A DNA stretch of 64,000 nt. It comes from Streptomyces sp. V3I7. GTDB taxonomy: Bacteria; Actinomycetota; Actinomycetes; Streptomycetales; Streptomycetaceae. Below the pieces are notes generated by a model that ran no database searches, was not told the DNA's origin, and saw only the letters and a program-made list of their open reading frames with translations. This document shows, in pieces, positions 34,781 to 42,469 of this stretch (the stretch's first letter is position 1; each line of letters opens with the position of its first letter). Where the stretch lies: contig NZ_JAUSZK010000001.1 in assembly GCF_030817495.1 (NCBI RefSeq), forward strand, positions 682,001 to 746,000. Direction: 5' to 3'. A program made the translations under genes and the position numbers.

Positions 34781-36244
34781 TCAGCCCCGCAGCCGGGCCA
34801 TCCAGGCCTCGACATCGTCCGGGGTCCGGGGCAGGCCGGCCGAGAGATTCTCGTTGCCCTCCGGGGTGACGAGGATGTCGTCCTCGATCCGGATGCCGAT
34901 GCCGCGCAGCTCCTCGGGGGCCGTGAGGTCGTCGGACTGGAAGTAGAGACCCGGCTCGACGGTGAGCACCATGCCGGCTTCCAGCGTGCCGCCCATGTAC
35001 ATCTCGGTCCGGGCCTTGGCGCAGTCGTGCACGTCCAGGCCGATCATGTGGCCGACGCCGGACAGCGTCCAGCGGCGGAACAGCCCGAGTTCGTAGGCCT
35101 CGTCCACCGTACGGCCGCCGAACAGCCCCCAGGCGTGCAGGTGTTCGGTCAGCACCCGCTGGGCGGCTTCGGGAAAGTCCCGGAACGACGCACCGGGCTT
35201 GACCGCGGCGATGCCGGCCTCCTGCGCCGCGAGCACCGCCTCGTACACCTTGCGCTGGACGGGCGTGAAGCGGCCGCTCACCGGCAGGGTGCGGGTGAGG
35301 TCGGCGGTGTAGAGGTTGCGGGTCTCCACACCGGCGTCGAGCAGCAGCAGGTCGCCGGGGCGGGCCTCGCCGTCGTTCCGGACCCAGTGCAGGGTCGTCG
35401 AGTGCGGGCCCGCGGCGCAGACCGAGGTGTAGCCGACGTCGTTGCCCTCGATCCGGGCGCGCGTCCAGAACGTGCCCTCGATGGCGCGCTCCGGCGTCGG
35501 CGAGTCGGTGCCGAGGACACGGACCACGTCCTCGAAGCCGCGGATAGTGGCGTCGCAGGCGTGACGCAGGTCGGCGATCTCGAACTCGTCCTTGATCAGA
35601 CGCATTTCGGAGAGGAAGACGCGGAACTCGTGGTCACGCTCGGCGGTCACCTTGTCCGTCAGGACGGCGTCCACGGCCGCGTCGTAGCCGCGCAGCAGGC
35701 GGATGGGGCCGGTGGCCGCGGCCAGTCGCTCGGTCAGGGTGCGCACGTCGCGGCAGGGCAGGCCGAGCAACTGCTCGTTCTCGGCCAGGCTGTTGCGGCG
35801 CCCGTCCCAGAGTTCACCGTGGTAGTCGAGCCAGAACTCGCCGTTCTCGCGGTTGGAGCGCGGGAGCAGGTAGGCGACCGCCTGGTGCGAACCGTCCGGT
35901 TCCGGTTCCAGGACCAGGACGGCGTCCTGGGACTGGTCGCCGGTCAGGTAGACGAAGTCGGAGGAGGCCCGGAAGGGGTAGTCCGTGTCGTTGGAGCGGA
36001 CCTTGGGGTTGCCGGACGGGATCACCAGCAGCTCGCCGGGGAAGCGGGCGGAGAGCTCGGCCCGGCGGCGCGCGGTGTGGGCGGCCTGCGGGATGGGGTC
36101 GAGGTCGCGCCGCTCGGTGTCCGCCCAGCCCTGCAACATGTTCTCGGCGAGTTCGTCGCTCACCCCCCGGGACCGGCCGCTCGCCCGCTTCCTGGCCTCG
36201 CCGCGTTCCTCACCCACAACCGCCTCCTGCTGCGAATCGGTCAC
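34781..36244 (-). CDS. pepP: Xaa-Pro aminopeptidase (M24B, aminopeptidase P; copy 1)
   Basis: The 487-residue protein closely resembles the Streptomyces aminopeptidase P enzymes that remove the N-terminal residue next to proline. It opens with SDELAENMLQGWADTERRDL and has the AMP_N domain (FPGELLVIPSGNPKVRSNDT) and the M24 domain with intact ligands: LLDAGVETRNLYTADLTRTL (two Asp), GVGHMIGLDVHD (His), LTVEPGLYFQSDDL (Glu), GIRIEDDILVT (Glu). The start is GTG at 36244 with GAGGAGG upstream. It is the first gene of a two-gene minus-strand unit with the M24 paralog and diverges from the decarboxylase gene (177-base shared upstream region). Confidence 0.92.
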   Translation of the reverse strand: MTDSQQEAVVGEERGEARKRASGRSRGVSDELAENMLQGWADTERRDLDPIPQAAHTARRRAELSARFPGELLVIPSGNPKVRSNDTDYPFRASSDFVYLTGDQSQDAVLVLEPEPDGSHQAVAYLLPRSNRENGEFWLDYHGELWDGRRNSLAENEQLLGLPCRDVRTLTERLAAATGPIRLLRGYDAAVDAVLTDKVTAERDHEFRVFLSEMRLIKDEFEIADLRHACDATIRGFEDVVRVLGTDSPTPERAIEGTFWTRARIEGNDVGYTSVCAAGPHSTTLHWVRNDGEARPGDLLLLDAGVETRNLYTADLTRTLPVSGRFTPVQRKVYEAVLAAQEAGIAAVKPGASFRDFPEAAQRVLTEHLHAWGLFGGRTVDEAYELGLFRRWTLSGVGHMIGLDVHDCAKARTEMYMGGTLEAGMVLTVEPGLYFQSDDLTAPEELRGIGIRIEDDILVTPEGNENLSAGLPRTPDDVEAWMARLRG

Positions 36245-36421
36245 GCACTGCCTCCTCGATGAAAGGGGATCGGCAGGCTATCCAACCAGCGGGGGAACGG
36301 ACAGGGCGTGCCGAGTCAGCTGACCGTGAGCGCCCAAGTCGTACGTCCCCGTCCGTGCCGTCTCTGTCCGCGCACGGCACATGACGCATACGCCCGCCCG
36401 ATCGGGGAACCCCACGCAGGT

Positions 36422-37894
36422 ATGGGACTGAACCACGGTGAAACGCCCGTTCTGGACGCCCTGGCCCGGTATCACGAGGCTGGTGAGCTCGCGTTCACCC
36501 CGCCAGGGCACAAGCAGGCACGCGGGGCGGACCCGCGGGCGCGGGCGGTCCTCGGAGACGCCGTGTACCTCGGCGACGTGCTGGCCGACGGCGGACTCGA
36601 CGACCGCCTGACACAGGGCCGCGTCCTGGAACGGGCCGAGGAGCTGATGGCCGACGCCGTACACGCGGAGCACACGTTCTTCTCCACCTGCGGCAGCTCG
36701 CTGTCGGTCAAGGCCGCCATGCTGACGGTGACCTGTCCCGGTCACAGCCTGCTCGTCGGGAGGGACGCCCACAAATCCGTCATCGCCGGGCTCATCCTCT
36801 CCGGCGTACGCCCTGTGTGGGTCGAGCCGGAGTGGGACGACGAGCGTCACCTCGCGCACCCGCCGGCGGCAGCGGCGTACGACAGGATGTTCACCGACCA
36901 TCCCGAAGCCGACGGCGCGCTGGTCACGAGTCCGACGCCCTACGGGGCAGCGGCTGACCTGCGCGGCATCAGCGAGGTCTGTCACCGGCGGGGCAAGCCC
37001 CTGATCGTCGACGAGGCGTGGGGAGCGCATCTGCCGTTCCACGACGACCTGCCCTCCTGGGCCATGGACGCGGGCGCCGACATCTGTGTGACCAGCATCC
37101 ACAAGATGGGCAGCGGCCTGGAACAGGGGTCGGTCTTCCACCTCCAGGGCGACCTCATCAACCCCGCCGAACTCGCCTCCCGCGCCGACCTGCTAGGGAC
37201 CACCAGCCCCAACGTCCTGCTGTACGCCGGAATCGACGCATGGCGGCGGCAGATGATGGAGCACGGTCACGAACTCATCGACGCGGCCCTGAGCCTCGCT
37301 CACCGCACCCGTACGGCCATCGAGGACATCGACGGCATCCACGTGAACGACGCGCGGGACTTCTGCGGTCCCGGACTCGCCGACGACTTCGATCCGCTGC
37401 CGGTCGTCATGGACATCAGCGGCCTGGGCATCACCGGCTACCGCGCGGCTGACTGGCTGCGCGAGCGCCATCACGTCGACATGCACCTCGTCGACCACCG
37501 CCGTACAGGCGCCCAGCTCACCCATGCGGACGACACCGACACGGTCGGTGTTCTCCTCGCCGCCCTGAGCGACCTGGCCGACCACGCCGACGAGCTGCGG
37601 GACGCTCCCCGGGTCGACGTGCCCTCCTCGCGCGACCTGCGCATGGAGCAGGCCCGGCTTCCCCGCGACGCCTATTTCGCGGACCATGTGGACGTGCCTC
37701 CGGGCGAAGCCGCAGGGCGCGTCGCCGGTGAGATGGTCACGCCGTATCCGCCGGGCATTCCTGCTGTTCTTCCCGGTGAGCGCCTTACTGAGCCCGTTCT
37801 GCGCTACCTGACGACCGGTGTCGCCGCTGGCATGAACCTGCCCGACGCCGCCGACAGTCAACTGGCCACGATCCGGGTCGTGCGGGAAGCCTGA
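36422..37894 (+). CDS. Orn/Lys/Arg decarboxylase family PLP enzyme
   Basis: The 490-residue protein belongs to the fold-type I basic amino acid decarboxylases, which yield cadaverine, putrescine or agmatine. It has AFTPPGHKQARGADPRARAV, the N-terminal motif of the family; HTFFSTCGSSLSVKAAMLTV; the PLP-binding Asp in PLIVDEAWGAHLPF; the Schiff-base Lys in VTSIHKMGSGLEQGS; and the C-terminal domain with TPYPPGIPAVLPGE. It lacks the N-terminal response-regulator wing of enterobacterial enzymes, as usual for Gram-positive members. The ATG at 36422 matches family starts although the frame is open to 36308. It diverges from the M24 genes. The substrate cannot be assigned. Confidence 0.9.
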   Translation: MGLNHGETPVLDALARYHEAGELAFTPPGHKQARGADPRARAVLGDAVYLGDVLADGGLDDRLTQGRVLERAEELMADAVHAEHTFFSTCGSSLSVKAAMLTVTCPGHSLLVGRDAHKSVIAGLILSGVRPVWVEPEWDDERHLAHPPAAAAYDRMFTDHPEADGALVTSPTPYGAAADLRGISEVCHRRGKPLIVDEAWGAHLPFHDDLPSWAMDAGADICVTSIHKMGSGLEQGSVFHLQGDLINPAELASRADLLGTTSPNVLLYAGIDAWRRQMMEHGHELIDAALSLAHRTRTAIEDIDGIHVNDARDFCGPGLADDFDPLPVVMDISGLGITGYRAADWLRERHHVDMHLVDHRRTGAQLTHADDTDTVGVLLAALSDLADHADELRDAPRVDVPSSRDLRMEQARLPRDAYFADHVDVPPGEAAGRVAGEMVTPYPPGIPAVLPGERLTEPVLRYLTTGVAAGMNLPDAADSQLATIRVVREA

Positions 37895-37941
37895 ACCAGG
37901 GCGGCCCGCGCGGCCTATGGGGCCCCGTGCGGCCCGTGCGG

Positions 37942-38412
37942 TCACAGGCTGGTGAGCAGCTGCGGGGAGAGGGTCTTCAGCATGGTGTCGGTCCAGCTCA
38001 TCTGGCGCACGGTCTGCGGACGGCACTCGGCGGCGAGGTCGACGAGACCGCTCTCCCCGGCGGCTTGCGCGGCCTGGCTCAGCATCTGCCAGTCGAGGGC
38101 GTTCTTCGCGGCCGCGAGATGCAGCTCGCGCAGGTCCAGCAGCAGGAGGACGCCCGGGTCGGCGGCCGCGTCATCGGGTGCCGGTGCCTGCCGCCGGGGC
38201 GTCAGTGGTGCGGTTTCCGGCAGGTGCAGTCCGTGCGACTCCGCAGCGCGGGCGACGCGTTCGGCGTGGTCGTGGGACCAGCGGGCGATGTCGGTGGCGA
38301 CGTGGTGGACCTCGTGGTCGGCGCCGTGCCGGTCGGCGACGGTGAGCAGGCTCTGCTCCAGTCCTCGTTCCCCGTCGTACAGCGCGCGCAGGACGAGCGC
38401 GATGCCCTTCAC
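37942..38412 (-). CDS. Helical hypothetical protein coupled to the molybdopterin oxidoreductase
   Basis: The 156-residue protein is mostly helical with His- and Glu-rich stretches (LYDGERGLEQSLLTVADRHG, HEVHHVATDIARWSHDHAER, LRELHLAAAKNALDWQMLSQ), reminiscent of a four-helix bundle or ferritin-like protein, though no complete di-iron motif can be assigned. Its ATG overlaps the TGA of the molybdopterin oxidoreductase gene (ATGA), so it is translationally coupled to it and may be a partner or maturation factor. Function unknown. Confidence 0.7.
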   Translation of the reverse strand: MKGIALVLRALYDGERGLEQSLLTVADRHGADHEVHHVATDIARWSHDHAERVARAAESHGLHLPETAPLTPRRQAPAPDDAAADPGVLLLLDLRELHLAAAKNALDWQMLSQAAQAAGESGLVDLAAECRPQTVRQMSWTDTMLKTLSPQLLTSL

Positions 38413-40904
38413 GGCGTACCCCCTTCCTGAGCCGGCGTATCCCCTCCGTCGGCCGTCGTCGTCTGGTGAGCGACCGCCGAAGGGCCGCCCTCGGTGGAGG
38501 GGACGAAGCGTGGGTCCGCCGGGGCCGAGGCGGTGGTGGTGGGCGCGGGGGACACGGCGCCGTCGGCGCGCTCGACGAGGGTCAGCCGGGCGGCGGCGGT
38601 CTTGAACAGCGGCTGTTTGGAGACCGGGTCCCAGTCGGTGGCCGTCGCCTCGTTCGCGGCCCTGCCTCCGCCCGTTCCGGGGCGGTCGCCCGCCGGGGTG
38701 TCCCAGTAGCCGTAGTGGAACGGCAGGAACACCATGCCGTCACGGATGCCGGTGACGCGCAGCCGTCCGCGTACCGATCCTCGCGGGCTGGTGACTTCGA
38801 CCAGGTCGCCCTCCGCGACGCCGTGCCGCAGCGCCTCGCCCGGGGAGAGTTCGACCCACATCTGCGGTGCGGCGGCGTTCAGTTGGGGGGCGCGGCCCGT
38901 CTTGGTGCGGGTGTGGAAGTGGTACAGGGTGCGGCCGGTGGTCAGCTGGAGCGGGTACTGCGGATCGGGCGTCTCGTGGGGCGGTACGTATGCGGCCGCC
39001 TTCAGCACCGCCCTGCCCTCGGGGTTCAGCGCTCGGTACTCGGTCTCGGACACGGACGCGCCGGTCTCCAGGTCCCTGCCGTACGTCTCGCAGTCGTCCG
39101 GCGCGGCCCAGGTGATGCCGTCGGTGTAGAGCCGCTCGGTGCCCTGCGGCGACTTCTCGGTGCACGGCCACTGGATGCCGCTCTCGCCCGCCAGCCGCTC
39201 GTAGCTCAGGCCCGAGTAGTCGCAGGGCCGGCCGCGGCTGCACTCCTTCCACGCCTCGAAGGCCGATTCGGGGTCGTGCCAGGTGACGAGCGGTCGGTCG
39301 TCCCGGTCGCGGAAGTCCATCCTGCGGGCGTAGTCGAGCAGGATGTCCAGGTCGGGCCGGGCGTCGCCGGGCGGGTCGACCGCCTTGCCGGAGAAGTGGA
39401 CGGTGCGGTCGGCGTTGGTGAACGTGCCCGTCTTCTCCGCCCAGGTCGCCGCGGGCAGCACGACGTCCGCCAACTGGGCGGTCTCGGTGACGTACAGGTC
39501 CTGGACGACGGTGAACAGGCTGTCTTGGCCGAGGAGTTCGCGGATGCGGTGGAGCTCGGGCAGGGAGACGGCCGGGTTGGTGGCGGAGATCCACAGCATC
39601 CGGATCGAGCCCTGCTCGGCGTAGCGGAAGATCTGCATCGCGGGGGTGGGCGGGGCGTAGTGCGGGATGCGGGAGGGCTCGACGTTCCAGATGTCCGCGA
39701 GGTCGGCGACATGCGCCTCGTTCTGCCAGTTGCGGAAGCCCGGCAGGTCGCCGTTCGCGCCGCACTCGCGGGTGTTCTCGGCGGAGGGCTGGCCGTTCAT
39801 CTGGAGGACGCCGCAGCCCGGCCGGCCGAGCATGCCGCGGATGAGCTGGAGGTTGTTGACCTGGCAGGCGGCCGCGGTGGCCTGGTGGGACTGGTAGACG
39901 CCCTGGAGCACGGTGGACAGCAGCCGTTCCGCGCCGCCGATGATCTCGGCCGCCTCGCCGATCCGCCGGGCCGGGACGTCGCAGATCCGGGCGGCCCAGG
40001 CGGGCGTGCAGCCGGCGACGTTCCGGGCGAGTTCCTCGAAGCCCACGGTGTGCGTGTCGATGTACGCGTGGTCGATCCGGTCCGTTCGGATGATCTCGTG
40101 GAGGAGCGCGTTGAGCAGGGCCACGTTCGTGCCGGTGCGCGGTGCCAGCGTGACGGTGGCCCGGCGGGCGACCGGCGTGGGGCGCGGGTCGACACAGACG
40201 AGACGTGGCGCATCGCTTCCCTCCAGCCGGTCCAGAACGCGCATCCAGAGCACCGGCTGGGTCTCGGCCATGTTGTGACCGAAGAGCGCGAGCACGTCGG
40301 CGTGGTCGATGTCGGTGTAGGACGCGGGCTGGCCGTCGCAGCCGAACGTCTCCTTCAGCGCCTCGGCGGCGGTCGCGGTGCACAGGCGGGTGTTGCCGTC
40401 CAGGTGGTTGGTGCCGATCCCGGCGCGGGCGATGACGGCCAGGGTGTAGTACTCCTCCAGGAACAGCTGGCCACTGGTGTAGAACCCGACGGAGCCGGGC
40501 CCGTCCTCGCTCAGCAACTGCCTGGTGCGCGTGACGATCCGGTCCATGGCGGTGTCCCAGTCGCAGGCGACCAGTCGCCCGTCCTTCCGGATCAGGGGCG
40601 TCGTCAGCCGGTCCGAGGATCCGCCGGCCTGCCAGCCGAAGAGGTCCTTGGGGCCGAGACGGCCGTGGTTGACCCGGTCGCCGGGCCTCCCGCGCACTCC
40701 GACGATGCGGCCGTCGGCGACTGCGACGTCCATCGCGTCCCCGTTGGAGTGCAGCAGGGACGCCGTCGGCACCCACCGCTCCACGCGGTCGGCCGTCACT
40801 CCGGGTTCCAGGAAGGAGTCGACCCGCACCGGCCACGGGTCTCCGGGACCGTACGGGGTGCGCTCCCCCCAGGGCCGCGCGATGCGGTCCACCTCCGGCT
40901 GCAT
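38409..40904 (-). CDS. Molybdopterin oxidoreductase (DMSO reductase superfamily) without iron-sulfur ligands
   Basis: The 831-residue protein has the molybdopterin oxidoreductase fold of assimilatory nitrate reductases and formate dehydrogenases: GPKDLFGWQAGGSSDRLTTP, the likely molybdenum-ligand Cys175 in GNTRLCTATAAEALKETFG, ADVLALFGHNMAETQPVLWM, and the molydopterin-binding C-terminus from about residue 650 (LTTGRTLYHFHTRTKTGRAP, VFLPFHYGYWDTPAG). The usual N-terminal CxxCxxxC...C motif for a 4Fe-4S cluster is absent: the matching stretch reads VPTASLLHSNGDAMDVAV and GRLGPKD with Gly for the last Cys. GGAGGTG precedes the ATG. The gene is coupled to a helical protein downstream. Substrate unknown; the electron path must differ from cluster-containing relatives. 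Confidence 0.88.
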   Translation of the reverse strand: MQPEVDRIARPWGERTPYGPGDPWPVRVDSFLEPGVTADRVERWVPTASLLHSNGDAMDVAVADGRIVGVRGRPGDRVNHGRLGPKDLFGWQAGGSSDRLTTPLIRKDGRLVACDWDTAMDRIVTRTRQLLSEDGPGSVGFYTSGQLFLEEYYTLAVIARAGIGTNHLDGNTRLCTATAAEALKETFGCDGQPASYTDIDHADVLALFGHNMAETQPVLWMRVLDRLEGSDAPRLVCVDPRPTPVARRATVTLAPRTGTNVALLNALLHEIIRTDRIDHAYIDTHTVGFEELARNVAGCTPAWAARICDVPARRIGEAAEIIGGAERLLSTVLQGVYQSHQATAAACQVNNLQLIRGMLGRPGCGVLQMNGQPSAENTRECGANGDLPGFRNWQNEAHVADLADIWNVEPSRIPHYAPPTPAMQIFRYAEQGSIRMLWISATNPAVSLPELHRIRELLGQDSLFTVVQDLYVTETAQLADVVLPAATWAEKTGTFTNADRTVHFSGKAVDPPGDARPDLDILLDYARRMDFRDRDDRPLVTWHDPESAFEAWKECSRGRPCDYSGLSYERLAGESGIQWPCTEKSPQGTERLYTDGITWAAPDDCETYGRDLETGASVSETEYRALNPEGRAVLKAAAYVPPHETPDPQYPLQLTTGRTLYHFHTRTKTGRAPQLNAAAPQMWVELSPGEALRHGVAEGDLVEVTSPRGSVRGRLRVTGIRDGMVFLPFHYGYWDTPAGDRPGTGGGRAANEATATDWDPVSKQPLFKTAAARLTLVERADGAVSPAPTTTASAPADPRFVPSTEGGPSAVAHQTTTADGGDTPAQEGGTP

Positions 40905-41146
40905 CGTCCACCTCCACGATCGCCCTCAGGGACGCGTGGCGAATACCCCCTCGGTCGGGGGTTACGCGCCGGGCCGGCCGCGCTCCTGTTTCGGCGGCTT
41001 GCGTCGGGTACTCGAAGACGACAGGGCCCCAGGCGGTACCGATCGTGAGCGGAGGAGAGCACCGTGCAAGGCAGGCGGCGCGGCTGGGCGCGCCGGTGAC
41101 GGACCGCAGTCCCGAGTCGCGCCGACGATGAAGGAGGGAGTCTCCC

Positions 41147-42019
41147 GTGACCGAGGATCCGACCCGCAAACACCCCCGGCCCGAGTTTCCGCGGCAGGAC
41201 CAGCGGCATCCGGGCTGGACCGGCCCCATGGACCCGCCGCCCGACCACGGTGAGGCCTCCTACGAGGGCTGCGGGCTCCTCCAGGACCGCAAAGCGGTGA
41301 TCACCGGCGGCGACTCCGGCATCGGCCGGGCCGTCGCGCTCGCCTTCGCACGCGAGGGGGCCGACGTGCTGTTCACGCATCTGCCGGAAGAGGCCGAGGA
41401 CGCCGCGGAGACCGCACGCCTCGTCGAGGAGGCGGGCCGCAAGGCCGTGGCCGTGTCCTGCGACATCCGGGACGAAGAGCAGTGCCGCCGCCTGGTGGAA
41501 CGCGCCGTCGCGGAGTTCGGGCACATCGACGTGCTGGTCAACAACGCGGCCTACCAGATGTCCCAGCCGGAGGGCATCCAGGCGATCTCCACCGAGCAGT
41601 TCGACCGGGTCATGCGTACCAACCTGTACGGGATGTTCTGGCTGTGCAAGATGGCGCTGCCGCACATTCCCGCCGGCGGCTCCATCATCAACTCCACGTC
41701 CGTGCAGGCGTACAAACCCAGTCCGCACCTCCTGGACTACGCGACGACCAAGGGGGCGATCGTGGCCTTCACGCAGGGACTCGCGCAGATGGTGGCCGAC
41801 GACGGCATCCGCGTCAACGCCGTCGCCCCGGGCCCGGTCTGGACGCCGCTGATACCGGCGACGATGCCCGACACCGTGGAGTTCGGCAAGCAGTCGCCGC
41901 TCGGCCGGCCCGCCCAGCCCGCCGAACTGGCACCGGCGTACGTCTTCCTCGCCTCACCGCGGGCGAGCTTCGTCACCGCGGAGATCATGAACGTCACCGG
42001 CGGCACACCACTGCCCTGA
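41147..42019 (+). CDS. SDR family oxidoreductase
   Basis: The 290-residue protein is a classical SDR with an N-terminal extension of about 45 residues (PRQDQRHPGWTGPMDPPPDH), as in the YghA/YdaD-type stress dehydrogenases. It has the cofactor loop AVITGGDSGIGRAVALAF, VLVNNAAYQM (NNAG-like), Ser in SIINSTSVQAYKPSPHLLDY and the Tyr-Lys pair in YATTKGAIVAF. It is probably NAD(P)-dependent and cytoplasmic. The GTG at 41147 follows AAGGAGGGAG at a fair distance. It diverges from the molybdopterin oxidoreductase gene with about 240 bases between. Confidence 0.9.
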   Translation: MTEDPTRKHPRPEFPRQDQRHPGWTGPMDPPPDHGEASYEGCGLLQDRKAVITGGDSGIGRAVALAFAREGADVLFTHLPEEAEDAAETARLVEEAGRKAVAVSCDIRDEEQCRRLVERAVAEFGHIDVLVNNAAYQMSQPEGIQAISTEQFDRVMRTNLYGMFWLCKMALPHIPAGGSIINSTSVQAYKPSPHLLDYATTKGAIVAFTQGLAQMVADDGIRVNAVAPGPVWTPLIPATMPDTVEFGKQSPLGRPAQPAELAPAYVFLASPRASFVTAEIMNVTGGTPLP

Positions 42020-42469
42020 GGGCGCGTGGGCCGTCTCGGCTCCCTCACCGGGTACGGCGTGTGCTTCTGTCCCGTCCGCCGAGCGATCGTCGCCGCGCAA
42101 CAGCGCGAGGATGCAGTCGACTTGGCGGGCGTTCGTCGACTTGGCGGGCGTAGTCCGGGGGGGGGCGGCACGGCCGGCCGTAGTCCTGGGGGGCGCCTGG
42201 CTGGTGCAGCAGCTGTCGCTGGAGTTGGAAGCGTGGCGACCGACGCCGAAACCGGGCCACCTGCTCTGCCCCCGCGCCATGTTCGCGAGAGACGTATTTC
42301 CTATCGATTCACTAGGAAAGCGTTGACGGGCAACCGGCGGAGTACGCAGGATGGTGTGCCGGTAGTCAGCCGCCTTACTTGATAAGGAACTTGGCCCGAG
42401 CGCTCCCGTCCGGCCAACCGAAGGCCGCCGACACCAACCCTCGCCGTCGACCCTGAGGAGACCACCGCC
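42020..42469. other. Upstream region of the sulfur locus
   Basis: This 450-base gap has no supported gene. It contains a direct duplication GTCGACTTGGCGGGCGT (about 42118 and 42137), a perfect TTTCCTA/TAGGAAA inverted repeat (42297-42319) and, overlapping its right side, a -35-like TTGACG at 42323. The right half is the likely promoter area for the flavoprotein gene at 42470. Confidence 0.5.
42297..42319. promoter_or_regulatory. Operator-like inverted repeat upstream of the sulfur locus
   Basis: TTTCCTA (42297-42303) and TAGGAAA (42313-42319) form a perfect 7-bp inverted repeat with a 9-base spacer, next to a TTGACG hexamer. A regulator of sulfur genes, such as the Rrf2 protein encoded at 48184, could bind here; this is inference from position and symmetry. 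Confidence 0.4.

Noticed and set aside
38466..41048. 860-codon plus-strand frame opposite the molybdopterin oxidoreductase
   Set aside because: Antisense shadow of a clear gene; no ribosome binding site or domain.
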